From assembly GCF_001984195.1 (NCBI RefSeq), contig NZ_MTQN01000010.1:434001-498000 (forward strand): a stretch of DNA of 64,000 nucleotides. The letters run 5' to 3'. Below the pieces are notes generated by a model. The model did no database searches. It was given only the letters and a program-made list of their open reading frames with translations, and had not been told where the DNA came from. This document shows positions 12,730 through 20,947 of the stretch, one piece after another. The stretch is from Kribbella sp. ALI-6-A. Its GTDB lineage: Bacteria; Actinomycetota; Actinomycetes; Propionibacteriales; Kribbellaceae. Position numbers and translations under genes: made by a program. Every line of letters starts with the position of its first letter. Within the stretch, counting starts at the first letter, position 1.

Positions 12730-13476
12730 CGCGAACGAGTTCGGCAGCCGCCCGGCCCAGGCGGCTGCTTCGTACCCGTCCTGCGGTTTCCAGAACGGCT
12801 CCGCGTACTCCTCGACGACGCGGATCTCCAGCCCGGCCGCGACCACCGCGGTGACGATCTGGCCCAGCGTCCACTGCCACTCCCGCGCGCCGTTGCCGGG
12901 GAAGGTGTCGTTGACGTGCGACTCGGCGAAGTAGCCGCGGTCCGGGCGGATCCTTGGCTCGTCCTCGTCCCAGCTCCACAGCGGAACGGCCGGATGCGCT
13001 TCGTGCACGAAGACGTACCCGCCGGGCTTCAGCAGCTCGGCGACTCCCCGCGCCCAGGCGTCGAGGTCGCGCATCCAGATCAGCGCGCCCTTGCCGGTGT
13101 AGACGAGATCAGCCGATTCCCGCCGTACCGGTACGCCGGGCACCTCGGCCACCAGGTAGTGCGCCGGTACGTCGAGCTCGCGCGCCCGCCGCTGTGCTGC
13201 TGACGCCGCGGTGAAGCTGTAGTCGACGCCGACCACCACCCGCGCGCCGGCCGCGAGCAGCGACACGTCGTCCAGCCCGTGCCCGCTCTGCAGATGTACG
13301 ACGACCGGTCGGTCGCGCAGCACCAGCTCCAGCAGCCGCAGTTCGCTCGCCGTCAGGGAGTCCCGTCGCTTCGCCTCGGCCAGCAACTCGTCATACTCGT
13401 TCACGTGCTTCTGGGACGCCTGCTCCCAGACCACCCGGTTCTGTGCCACCTGTCCGTCCACCCGCCGATCATCCAT
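12703..13476 (-). CDS. SAM-dependent class I methyltransferase
   Basis: 257 residues. Residues about 10-60 form a helical lid (NRVVWEQASQKHVNEYDELL). The Rossmann motif I is weak but visible (VVVHLQSGHGLDDVSLLAAG), with VVGVDYS as the acidic-loop motif, then ADLVYTGKGALIWM and LKPGGYVFVHE. It resembles the small-molecule methyltransferases of the UbiE/Methyltransf_25 type; the substrate is unknown. The start at 13476 gives MDDRRVDGQVAQ; longer upstream frames read as junk. It is convergent with, and overlaps, the ppx gene, and lies 29 bases downstream of the TetR stop on the same strand. Confidence 0.8.
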   Translation of the reverse strand: MDDRRVDGQVAQNRVVWEQASQKHVNEYDELLAEAKRRDSLTASELRLLELVLRDRPVVVHLQSGHGLDDVSLLAAGARVVVGVDYSFTAASAAQRRARELDVPAHYLVAEVPGVPVRRESADLVYTGKGALIWMRDLDAWARGVAELLKPGGYVFVHEAHPAVPLWSWDEDEPRIRPDRGYFAESHVNDTFPGNGAREWQWTLGQIVTAVVAAGLEIRVVEEYAEPFWKPQDGYEAAAWAGRLPNSFALLARKPER

Positions 13477-13505
13477 CGCGAGCCGGTGACGGGCTATCGG
13501 ATTGT

Positions 13506-14084
13506 TCAGGTGTGGACGCCGTCGAGCGCGATCTTCAGCACGCGCTCGCGCTGGGCGTCGTCGACGAAGCCGGCGGCGGTGAGGCCGCTGATCATCCGGA
13601 GCAGGTCGTCGAAGGCGATGTCGGACCGGGCTTCCCCGGCGGCCTGGGCGCGTTCGAACAGCGGGGTGCCGGCGGCGTACATGGCTTCGCGGGCGGTGGC
13701 GAACATCGCGGAGTCCCGGTTCAGGGCCTCGATGATGGCGCGCTTGGTCGCGGCGTACCGGACGAAGGCCTCGAGCCAGGTGGTGAGGGCCTGCCACGGC
13801 GGGAGAGCGGCGGCTTCGTCGGCGGCCGCGCACAGCTCCTCGACCTCGCCGAAGTAGACCGCGTGGAAGAGGTCCTGGCGGGTGGGGAAGTTGCGGTACA
13901 GCGTGCCGATGCCGACGCCGGCCCGGCGGGCGATCTCCTCCAGGGACGCGTCGGTGCCGTGTTCGCCGAAGGCTTGGCGGGCGGCGACCAGCAGGGCGTC
14001 GAAGTTGCGGCGCGCGTCGGCGCGCTGGGGGCGCTTCACCGCGGCGGCCAGCCCACTGCGGGCAGAGTCGGTCACCTCGATCAC
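13506..14084 (-). CDS. TetR-family regulator of the adjacent MFS exporter
   Basis: 192-residue repressor. The N-terminal helix-turn-helix reads ASLEEIARRAGVGIGTLYRNF, here abbreviated to VGIGTLYRNFPTRQDLFHAV for the recognition helix and following helix. The C-terminal ligand domain is typical of the SbtR-like group (AMFATAREAM). GTG start at 14084. It is divergent from a 14-helix MFS transporter, and two copies of a shared operator core lie between them, so local repression of the exporter is expected. Confidence 0.9.
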   Translation of the reverse strand: MIEVTDSARSGLAAAVKRPQRADARRNFDALLVAARQAFGEHGTDASLEEIARRAGVGIGTLYRNFPTRQDLFHAVYFGEVEELCAAADEAAALPPWQALTTWLEAFVRYAATKRAIIEALNRDSAMFATAREAMYAAGTPLFERAQAAGEARSDIAFDDLLRMISGLTAAGFVDDAQRERVLKIALDGVHT

Positions 14085-14102
14085 CCTATTCCACTAGATA
14101 CC

Positions 14103-14140
14103 GGAGGGGTGCCTCCGTTATAGTTGAGGCATGCCTCAAC
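14103..14140. promoter_or_regulatory. Paired TetR operators overlapping a leaderless promoter
   Basis: Two copies of the core GAGG-NN-TGCCTC begin at 14104 and 14126, exactly 22 bases (two helical turns) apart. The second is part of an 18-bp perfect palindrome, 14123-14140, that contains the ATG of the MFS gene. TATAGT at 14119-14124 is a consensus-like -10 box 6 bases before that ATG, so the transcript probably begins at the start codon. Repressor on either site would block initiation. Confidence 0.75.
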
Positions 14141-15564
14141 TTTACCATCGGAAGACGACGTCCCCACGGCTGACGCTGGCGGTGCTGGCGAGCGTCGTGG
14201 CCGCGTTCTCGATGCTGCAGTCGCTGGTGACCCCGGCGCTGCCCGTCATGCAGCGTGATCTGCACACCACCGCGAGCACGGTCACCTGGGTGTTCACGGC
14301 CCTGTTGCTCTCGGTCTCGGTCGCGACTCCGCTGCTCGGCCGGATCGGCGACATGGTCGGCAAGGAGCGGACCTTGCTGATCGGCCTGGTCGCGCTGGCG
14401 GCCGGGTGTCTGCTCGCCGCCCTCGCGCCGAACATCGGCGTACTGATCGCTGCTCGGGTGCTGCAGGGGGTCGGCGGCGCGGTGTTCCCGCTGTCGTTCG
14501 GCATCATCCGCGACGAGTTCCCTGCTGAGCGGGTGCCGTCGGTGGTCGGTGTCGTCTCGGCCGTCATCGCCGCGGGCGGTGGGCTGGGGATCGTACTGGC
14601 CGGGCCGATCGTCGAGGCGCTGGGCTGGCGCTGGCTGTTCTGGATCCCGCTGATCATCGTGTCGATCGCCGCGGTGATGGTCTGGCGTTTCGTGCCGGAG
14701 TCGCCGAACAAGGTCCCCGGCCGGATCGACTGGCTCGCCGCCGCGCTGCTGTCCGGCTGGCTGATCGCGTTGCTGCTGCCGCTGAGCATGGGCCGGTCCT
14801 GGGGCTGGGCCTCGCCGCGGACCATCGGCCTCTTCGCCGCGGCCGTCGTCCTCGCCGGTTCATGGATCGTCGTCGAGCTCCGCTCGCGCAACCCACTGAT
14901 CGACATGCGCATGATGCGCATCCCTGCGGTCTGGACCACGAACCTGGTCGCCCTGCTCTTCGGCGCCGCGATGTTCGCGGTCTACGCGTTCGTCCCGCAG
15001 TTCATGCAGATCCCTGAAGCAGCAGGCTTCGGGTTCGGCTCGACCGTCACCCAGGCGGGTCTCCTGATGCTCCCGATGCTCGTCACAATGGCCGTCGCCG
15101 GCTCTCTCAGCGGCCCGATGGCTCCCCGCTTCAGCGTCAAATCCCAGGTCATCTGGGGCTCAGCCATGAGCCTGGTCGCTTCAGTGCTCTTCGCTTCGTT
15201 CCATGACGCCCCGTGGCAGGTCGGCCTGTCCACCGCCATCTTCGGCCTCGGCCTGGGCCTCGCCTACGCCTCCATGACCAGCCTCATCGTCCAGAACGTC
15301 CCCCGCGAACAAACCGGCGCCGCCACCGGCATGAACGCCAACATCCGCACCATCGGCGGCTCGATCGGCACGGCGGTCGCCAGCTCGATCATCACCGGCC
15401 ACCTGCAGCCCTCGGGCCTGCCCGCCGAAGCCGGCTTCACCGACACCTTCATCCTCCTGTCCGCCTTCTCCGCCGTCGCCGTCCTGCTGGCGCTGGCCAT
15501 CCCCACCGCCCGTCGCATCCGGCCCGTAGCTCCGGATCCCCTGCTGGGGGACCTGGTTAAGTAG
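14131..15564 (+). CDS. MFS drug exporter, DHA2 (EmrB/QacA) type
   Basis: 477-residue membrane transporter with about 14 hydrophobic segments, the DHA2 drug:proton antiporter layout. MLQSLVTPALPVMQRDLHTT with TVTWVFTALLLSVSVATPLL is the usual beginning, GRIGDMVGKERTLL is motif A in loop 2-3, and RVLQGVGGAVFPLSFGIIRD is the G-rich motif C region (quoted in 20 residues). The start ATG lies in the TetR operator and may be leaderless. Substrate unknown; regulation by the divergent TetR implies induction by a toxic compound. Confidence 0.92.
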   Translation: MPQLYHRKTTSPRLTLAVLASVVAAFSMLQSLVTPALPVMQRDLHTTASTVTWVFTALLLSVSVATPLLGRIGDMVGKERTLLIGLVALAAGCLLAALAPNIGVLIAARVLQGVGGAVFPLSFGIIRDEFPAERVPSVVGVVSAVIAAGGGLGIVLAGPIVEALGWRWLFWIPLIIVSIAAVMVWRFVPESPNKVPGRIDWLAAALLSGWLIALLLPLSMGRSWGWASPRTIGLFAAAVVLAGSWIVVELRSRNPLIDMRMMRIPAVWTTNLVALLFGAAMFAVYAFVPQFMQIPEAAGFGFGSTVTQAGLLMLPMLVTMAVAGSLSGPMAPRFSVKSQVIWGSAMSLVASVLFASFHDAPWQVGLSTAIFGLGLGLAYASMTSLIVQNVPREQTGAATGMNANIRTIGGSIGTAVASSIITGHLQPSGLPAEAGFTDTFILLSAFSAVAVLLALAIPTARRIRPVAPDPLLGDLVK

Positions 15565-15568
15565 GCGA

Positions 15569-16117
15569 ATGACCCTCAGACTCATGGGCGCGAACCCCTG
15601 CGTCACCCTGTACGACGACGGCCGGGCCACGGCGTACGCCTCGGTCTGGCGGGTGGACTGGTCGCTGCGGGGCAGCGGGCGCGCGCTGGTGCTCGGGACG
15701 CCCGACCGAATCCGCATCATCGGCCCGGACGCCACCCTCAGCACCTGGCTCGGCGCGGAGTTCAACCGCCATCTGAAGTCCGTCAGCGCCGGCATCGGCT
15801 GGTCCGAGCCGGAGCTGGCGGTCGCCCCGGTCGAGTTCGACCTCGACCTGTCCGAAGGACTCCGAGCCTCCGCCGCCGACGTCACCGTGGAAATCACCGC
15901 CCCGATCGACCGCTTCCTCACCCGCAACGACGAGTACGACCTCGGCGGCACCCCGAACATCCTGTCCACCGTCTGGATCCCGTGCCGGCACGGAGCCATC
16001 TCGGTCGGCGGCACTCGCCTCGCGGGTGAGGTAACGGTGGACGCCACCGCGCCGATGTCCAGCGCGTTCATCGCCGACGCGGAGGTCTGGTGCACGACCG
16101 ACCACCCACGAAAGTGA
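15569..16117 (+). CDS. Hypothetical protein
   Basis: 182-residue soluble protein with no family I recognise. It starts 4 bases after the MFS stop (MTLRLMGANPCVTLYDDG), so it may be cotranscribed with the exporter. It is rich in beta-strand-like segments, with no signal peptide or transmembrane helix; two cysteines occur near the C-terminus (WIPCRHG and EVWCTTD). The coding bias matches its neighbours, so it is a real gene of unknown role. Confidence 0.7.
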   Translation: MTLRLMGANPCVTLYDDGRATAYASVWRVDWSLRGSGRALVLGTPDRIRIIGPDATLSTWLGAEFNRHLKSVSAGIGWSEPELAVAPVEFDLDLSEGLRASAADVTVEITAPIDRFLTRNDEYDLGGTPNILSTVWIPCRHGAISVGGTRLAGEVTVDATAPMSSAFIADAEVWCTTDHPRK

Positions 16118-16135
16118 CTTCACTAGTCTGAGGAG

Positions 16136-16978
16136 ATGAAGCTTCCGCATCCGCTGACCGGGGAACTGTTCGACAGTCCGGTGCCGCCGGGGACCGGTTG
16201 GCCCGAGGATCCGGCAGTACGGCGTACGCCGGTGGCGCATGATCCCGCGGAGGTTCTGCAGCTCGCGCAGACGGACAGCCTGGCTGAACTCGGGGCCAGG
16301 GTGTCCGTCTGTAGTGCGTGTCCTCGGCTGGTGGAGTGGCGCGAGGACGTTGCGCGGATCAAGCGGAAATCCTTCGCGGACCAGCCGTACTGGGGCCGCC
16401 CGATCGCCGGTTGGGGATCATCCGAGCCGCGGATCGTGATCGCGGGACTCGCGCCGGCGGCGAACGGCGGGAACAGGACCGGCCGGGTGTTCACCGGCGA
16501 CCGGTCGGGGGACTGGTTGTTCGCCTCGCTGTACCGGGTCGGCCTGGCCAATCAGCCGACCAGCGTGCACGCCGGTGACGGCCTGCAGCTGTACGGCACC
16601 CGGATGATCGCCGCCGTCCGGTGCGCCCCGCCGGCGAACAAGCCGACCCCGATCGAGCGCGACACCTGCAACCCCTGGTTCCGCCGTGAGCTCGAACTGG
16701 TCCTGCCGACCACCCGCGCGATCGTCTGCCTGGGCAAGTTCGGCTTCGACGTGCTGATGAACGCGTTGCAGGGTCTCGGCGGGACCGTGCCGAAGCCGCG
16801 CGCGAAGTTCGGCCACGGCCTCGAGTACGTCGTACCGGTGCCCGGTGGTGAGGTCACCGTGATCGGCAGCTTCCACCCCAGTCAGCAGAACACGTTCACC
16901 GGCCGGATGACCGAGCAGATGCAGGACGAGCTCCTGGCGCGGGCGAAGGTGCTGGGTGGACTGCAGGCCGCACAATAA
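16136..16978 (+). CDS. udgB: Family 5 uracil-DNA glycosylase (UdgB type, Fe-S)
   Basis: 280 residues. Removes uracil and other deaminated bases from DNA in actinobacteria and thermophiles. N-terminal CSACPRLVEWR carries two of the four Fe-S cysteines; others are in AAVRCAPPANKPT and RDTCNPWF. The active-site motif GLAPAANGGNRTGR and the C-terminal GSFHPSQQNTF match family 5, which lacks the polar Asp/Asn of family 1 enzymes. ATG at 16136 is 18 bases after the preceding gene. Important in high-GC genomes, where cytosine deamination is frequent. Confidence 0.93.
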   Translation: MKLPHPLTGELFDSPVPPGTGWPEDPAVRRTPVAHDPAEVLQLAQTDSLAELGARVSVCSACPRLVEWREDVARIKRKSFADQPYWGRPIAGWGSSEPRIVIAGLAPAANGGNRTGRVFTGDRSGDWLFASLYRVGLANQPTSVHAGDGLQLYGTRMIAAVRCAPPANKPTPIERDTCNPWFRRELELVLPTTRAIVCLGKFGFDVLMNALQGLGGTVPKPRAKFGHGLEYVVPVPGGEVTVIGSFHPSQQNTFTGRMTEQMQDELLARAKVLGGLQAAQ

Positions 16979-17037
16979 GCCCATGAGCTCCCTCTCAGGA
17001 GTGAGATCCCGGTGGGCGAGATCACCCGTCCGGGGGT

Positions 17038-17066
17038 TTGTGAAAGTTTTCACGAGCCCGTAACCT
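17038..17066 (+). promoter_or_regulatory. Rex-type operator and -10 box of the NADH dehydrogenase gene
   Basis: TTGTGAAAGTTTTCACGA at 17038-17055 matches 13 of the 14 fixed positions of the Rex consensus TTGTGAA-N4-TTCACAA. It occupies the place of the -35 element and spacer, immediately before TAACCT (-10, 17061-17066). Rex repressors sense NADH/NAD+ and control ndh, cyd and nuo genes in actinomycetes, so this site fits its target. Rex itself is not encoded in the window. Confidence 0.8.
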
Positions 17067-17111
17067 GAAGGGGACATGAAGTCGGATTCGCACTCAGGGA
17101 GAGTGAGCCGC

Positions 17112-18419
17112 ATGACAGCCCAGGTACCGCACATCCTTGTCGTCGGAGGCGGTTACGTCGGGATGTACACCGCGTACGGCCTGCGTAAGGCCGCCCGCCG
17201 GGGCAAGATCCGGGTCACCGTGGTCGACCCCCGCTCGGTGATGACGTACCAGCCGTTCCTGCCCGAAGCGGCGGCCGGCTCGGTCGAGCCGCGGCACGTC
17301 GTGGTGCCGCTGCGCAAGACGCTCAAGGGTTGCCGGGTGGTGACCGGGCGGGTGACGAGCATCGACCACGCGCACAAGGTCGCCAAGGTGATGCCCGAGG
17401 AGGGCCCGGACTACGAGCTGGCCTACGACCAGATCGTGGTCGCGCTCGGCTCGATCGCGCGCACGCTGCCGATCCCCGGCCTGGCCGAGGAGGCCACCGG
17501 GTTCAAGAACGTCGAAGAGGCGATCGCGCTGCGCAACAAGGTGCTGGACCGGCTCGACGTGGCCGCCTCCCAGCCCGACCCGGCGCTGCGCAAGGCCGCG
17601 CTGACCTTCGTCTTCGTCGGCGGTGGGTACGCCGGGGTCGAGGCGTTCGCGGAGCTGGAGGACATGGCCCGCTACGCCACCCGCTACTACGACAACATCC
17701 AGCCCGAGGACATGCGCTGGGTGCTGGTCGAGGCGACCAACCGGATCCTGCCCGAGGTCGGCCCGGAGCTCGGGCAGTACACAGTCGAGCAGCTGCGCAA
17801 GCGCAACATGGACGTCAAGCTGGAGACCCGGCTGGAGTCCTGCGAGAAGGGCCGCGTGGTGCTCAGTGACGGCGAGGAGTTCGACGCCGACACGATCGTG
17901 TGGACGGCGGGCGTGAAGGCCAACCCGGCGCTGGCCCGGACCGACTTCCCGCTGGACGAGCGGGGCCGGATCAAGTGCCTGCCGAACCTGCGGATCGAGG
18001 GCTTGGACGACGCCTGGTCGGCCGGCGACAACGCCGCCGTACCGGACCTGACGTCGGACACCGGCGCGTACTGCGCGCCGAACGCGCAGCACGCCGTCCG
18101 GCAGGCGCGCCGGCTGGCCGCGAACATCCTGCGCGTGGTGGACGGCAAGGAGCCGCAGGACTACGAGCACAAGTACGTCGGGTCGGTGGCCAGCCTCGGC
18201 CTGCACAAGGGTGTCGCCCAGCTGTACGGCGTGAAGGTGAAGGGCTGGCCGGCCTGGTTCCTGCACCGGACCTACCACGTGTCCCGGGTCCCCACCTTCA
18301 ACCGCAAGGCCCGGGTCATCCTGGACTGGACGCTGGCGCTGTTCTTCCGCCGTGAGGTCACCAGCCTCGGCAGTCTGCAAATGCCGAACGAGGAGTTCCG
18401 CCGGGCGACCAAGTCCTGA
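17112..18419 (+). CDS. ndh: Type II NADH dehydrogenase (NDH-2)
   Basis: 435-residue membrane-associated flavoprotein that passes electrons from NADH to quinone without pumping protons. FAD-binding GGGYVGMYTAYGL is at the N-terminus, NADH-binding FVFVGGGYAGVEAFAELED in the middle, then TIVWTAGV and the FAD contact WSAGDNAAVPD. An amphipathic C-terminal region (AWFLHRTYHVSRVPTFNRKA) suits membrane binding. The start chosen (17112) aligns with the family; an in-frame ATG at 17076 also has a good ribosome site and would add 12 residues. Probably under Rex control. Confidence 0.93.
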   Translation: MTAQVPHILVVGGGYVGMYTAYGLRKAARRGKIRVTVVDPRSVMTYQPFLPEAAAGSVEPRHVVVPLRKTLKGCRVVTGRVTSIDHAHKVAKVMPEEGPDYELAYDQIVVALGSIARTLPIPGLAEEATGFKNVEEAIALRNKVLDRLDVAASQPDPALRKAALTFVFVGGGYAGVEAFAELEDMARYATRYYDNIQPEDMRWVLVEATNRILPEVGPELGQYTVEQLRKRNMDVKLETRLESCEKGRVVLSDGEEFDADTIVWTAGVKANPALARTDFPLDERGRIKCLPNLRIEGLDDAWSAGDNAAVPDLTSDTGAYCAPNAQHAVRQARRLAANILRVVDGKEPQDYEHKYVGSVASLGLHKGVAQLYGVKVKGWPAWFLHRTYHVSRVPTFNRKARVILDWTLALFFRREVTSLGSLQMPNEEFRRATKS

Positions 18420-18438
18420 CCCACCTCGCCGACGGTCA

Positions 18439-18482
18439 GCGTCCGAAGAAAGGTGCGCTATACCGCACCTTTCTTCGGACGC
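18439..18482. terminator. Bidirectional terminator, 44-bp palindromic element (copy 1)
   Basis: A 19-bp perfect stem (GCGTCCGAAGAAAGGTGCG with its complement) and a 6-base loop, between the convergent ndh and GH92 genes. The stem has an A/T-rich section that gives a U-rich run in both transcripts. Another 44-bp element with the same ends and the same GTGCGCTAT core lies at 37942-37985, also between convergent genes. Confidence 0.8.
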
Positions 18483-18489
18483 AAGCAAG

Positions 18490-20883
18490 CTAGTGGTCGA
18501 CGGGAGCGGTTCCCCAGCTGGTCGGGGCCGCTCCCATCCGGACCGTGATCCGGCCGCCGTGGGTGACGAAGGACTCCGGCAGCCACGACTCGGTCCGGTT
18601 CTTGCCGTTCAGGGCCAGCGACTCGACGTACTGGTTGGTGTCGGACGTCCGCGGTGCCTCGATCGTCAGCCGTACGCCGTTGCTGCGCCGGAGCTCCACC
18701 TTCGGGAACAGCGGGCTGCCTACCAGCAGCTCGGCCCGGCCCGGCGTCTGCGGGAACAGGCCGATCGAGGCGAACACGTACCAGGCCGACAGCGTGCCGA
18801 GGTCGTCGTTGCCAGGCAGTCCGGCCGGGCCCACGCCGTACACGGTGTCGACGATCTCGCGCGTCGTCGCCTGCGTCTTCCACGCCTGGCCGAGCCCGTT
18901 GTAGAGCCACGGGGTGTGCAGGCCGGGCTCGTTCGTCGGGTCGTAGCGCAGCGGGCTGCCGCCCTTGACCGCCCAGTTGCCCTGCTCGTCGTGGAAGAAC
19001 GCGTCGAGCCGCGGGATCGCCTGGCCGTTCATCGCGGCGGCCAGCCCGGACACGTCCTGCGGGACCATCCACGTGTACGTCGCGCTGGAGCCCTGCGCGA
19101 AGCCGACATCCGTCGACGGGGTGAAGCCGGGCTGCCACGTCCCGTCGGCCAGCCGCGCTCGCTGGTAGCCGACCGCCGGGTCGAAGGTGTTCTTCCACCA
19201 CGTGCCGCGGTCGTTCAGCGCGGTCGCGTCCCGGCCGAGGCGCTGCGCCCACTGGCCGAGGGAGAAGTCGGCGAGCGAGTTCTCCAGCGTCTCGGCGGCG
19301 CCGCCCCAGCAGTGGCAGGCGTCCTGCGGCGCGTAGTGCTTGGCCAGGTACGTGTTCAGCGCGGGTCGTTGCCCGGTGCATTGCCCGGGGCAACCGCCGT
19401 CGTTCTCGGCCTCAAGGTTCTGAACGGTTGCCTGGCGCAACAGCGACTCGTAGGCGCCGCGGACGTCGAAGTTGCGCACGCCCATCGCGGCGAAGGTGGC
19501 CAGCGTCGGTGCGGCCGGGTCGCCGGTCATCACATGGGTCGGGCCGTTGTTGTGCAGCCAGCGGTCCCAGATCCCGTTGTTCTGCTGGGCGAACTGGTAC
19601 AGCGACTGCGCGAAGTCGCCGGCGATCTCGGGCTTCAGCAGCGCGAGCAGCTGGATGTGCGCGCGGTACTGATCCCAGCCGGAAAAGGTCCCGTACTGCG
19701 CGCGCTGGCCGCGGCCGAGCCGATGGATCTTCTGGTCGCTGCCCAGGTACCGGCCGTCGACGTCGTTGAAGATGTTCGGCTGCAGGTACGCGTGGTAGAG
19801 CGCGGTGTAGAAGGTGGTCCGCTGGTCGTCGGTGCCACCGGTGATCTTGATGTCCTGGAGTTCCTTGCTCCATTGCCGGTAGCCGTCGGCGGCGACCCGG
19901 TCGACCGTCGCCCGCGGTTGGAGCTCAGTCGCGAGGTTGCGCTCGGCACCGGCCAGACTGACGTACGAGATGCCGATCCGCATCCGGACCTTGGCGCCGG
20001 GCGCGAAGGTGACGTAGCCGCCGGAGCCCTTGCCGGCCCGGTCGGCACCGGTCGCGTAGCCCTCGCCGCCGGTGGTGTGGGTGCTGCCCGGGGTGAGGGT
20101 GGCGTCCTTCCAGGTGCCGTTGGCAACGATCGGCTGGTCGAAGGAGGCGGTGAAGTAGAGCCGGTAGTAGGTCTTGCGGTTGTTGATCCCGCCGTTCGCG
20201 CGGCGGCCGCAGAACGCGCCGGTGAGCACCGAACCGGTGACCTTGCGGCGCTTCGCGTCGATGGTGATCTCGGCGTCTTCACTGCCGTTCAGCGAGTTCG
20301 AGGTGCGGAACAGCAGATTCGCCTGCTCCTGCGGGAAGGCGAACTCGCCGACACCGGCGCGGGTCGTCACGGCGAGATCGGTTCGTACGCCGTTGTCCAG
20401 CGTGACCGTGTAGCGGCCGGGCTTGGCCGTCTCGTTGGCGTGGCTGAAGTTGCTCGCGTACTTGGCGTCCTTGGTGTCGGCCGTCGGCGAGGAGTCCACC
20501 GGACCGGCGTACGGGAGGATCGGGATGTCGCCGGCCGCGCCCGGGTTGCAGCCGGCGCCGTTGACGTGGGTGAGGCTGAAGCCGCGGACGCGCGTCACGT
20601 CGTACTGGTAGCCGTTGGCGGCACCGGTGCTGGTCTGGTCGCCGCGGGTGCTGGTCGGGCTCCAGGAGATCATCCCGAACGGGCGGACGGCGCCGGGCCA
20701 GGTGTTGCCGTCGCGGGCGGATCCGATCAGTGGGTCGACGGAAGCGGCGGGGTCGAGCCGAGGGCCGGTGGGCTGCGACGACCCAGTGGGTGGTGGCGGC
20801 GCCTCGGCGGGCGGCCGGGCCTGGGCCGGAAGAGCGGGTAGGAGCAGGGCCAGACCGGTGACGGCGGCAACGACTCGGCGCAT
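18490..20883 (-). CDS. Secreted GH92 family alpha-mannosidase
   Basis: 797 residues. A signal peptide (MRRVVAAVTGLALLLPALPA) is followed by a short proline-rich linker, the N-terminal beta domain (VDPLIGSARDGNTWPGA) and the (alpha/alpha)6 catalytic domain. GH92 enzymes are calcium-dependent exo-alpha-mannosidases acting mainly on 1,2-linked mannose. Hallmarks visible: TALYHAYLQPN, FSGWDQYRAHIQL, NEPGLHTPWLYN, and GNDDLGTLSAWYVFA with its metal-binding residues. Lacks an extra carbohydrate-binding module. A minus-strand TAGTCT box near 20922-20917 suggests its own promoter, 64 bases after the response-regulator gene. Confidence 0.93.
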   Translation of the reverse strand: MRRVVAAVTGLALLLPALPAQARPPAEAPPPPTGSSQPTGPRLDPAASVDPLIGSARDGNTWPGAVRPFGMISWSPTSTRGDQTSTGAANGYQYDVTRVRGFSLTHVNGAGCNPGAAGDIPILPYAGPVDSSPTADTKDAKYASNFSHANETAKPGRYTVTLDNGVRTDLAVTTRAGVGEFAFPQEQANLLFRTSNSLNGSEDAEITIDAKRRKVTGSVLTGAFCGRRANGGINNRKTYYRLYFTASFDQPIVANGTWKDATLTPGSTHTTGGEGYATGADRAGKGSGGYVTFAPGAKVRMRIGISYVSLAGAERNLATELQPRATVDRVAADGYRQWSKELQDIKITGGTDDQRTTFYTALYHAYLQPNIFNDVDGRYLGSDQKIHRLGRGQRAQYGTFSGWDQYRAHIQLLALLKPEIAGDFAQSLYQFAQQNNGIWDRWLHNNGPTHVMTGDPAAPTLATFAAMGVRNFDVRGAYESLLRQATVQNLEAENDGGCPGQCTGQRPALNTYLAKHYAPQDACHCWGGAAETLENSLADFSLGQWAQRLGRDATALNDRGTWWKNTFDPAVGYQRARLADGTWQPGFTPSTDVGFAQGSSATYTWMVPQDVSGLAAAMNGQAIPRLDAFFHDEQGNWAVKGGSPLRYDPTNEPGLHTPWLYNGLGQAWKTQATTREIVDTVYGVGPAGLPGNDDLGTLSAWYVFASIGLFPQTPGRAELLVGSPLFPKVELRRSNGVRLTIEAPRTSDTNQYVESLALNGKNRTESWLPESFVTHGGRITVRMGAAPTSWGTAPVDH

Positions 20884-20947
20884 GGGGCAACCTTCCGAGG
20901 GCGGACGGACTCCCTCAGACTAAGCCGAACGGGTGACCGGCGGGTGA

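Noticed and set aside
18352..20841. Long plus-strand open frame opposite GH92
   Set aside because: GH92 motifs, signal peptide and promoter support the minus strand; the plus frame is low complexity.
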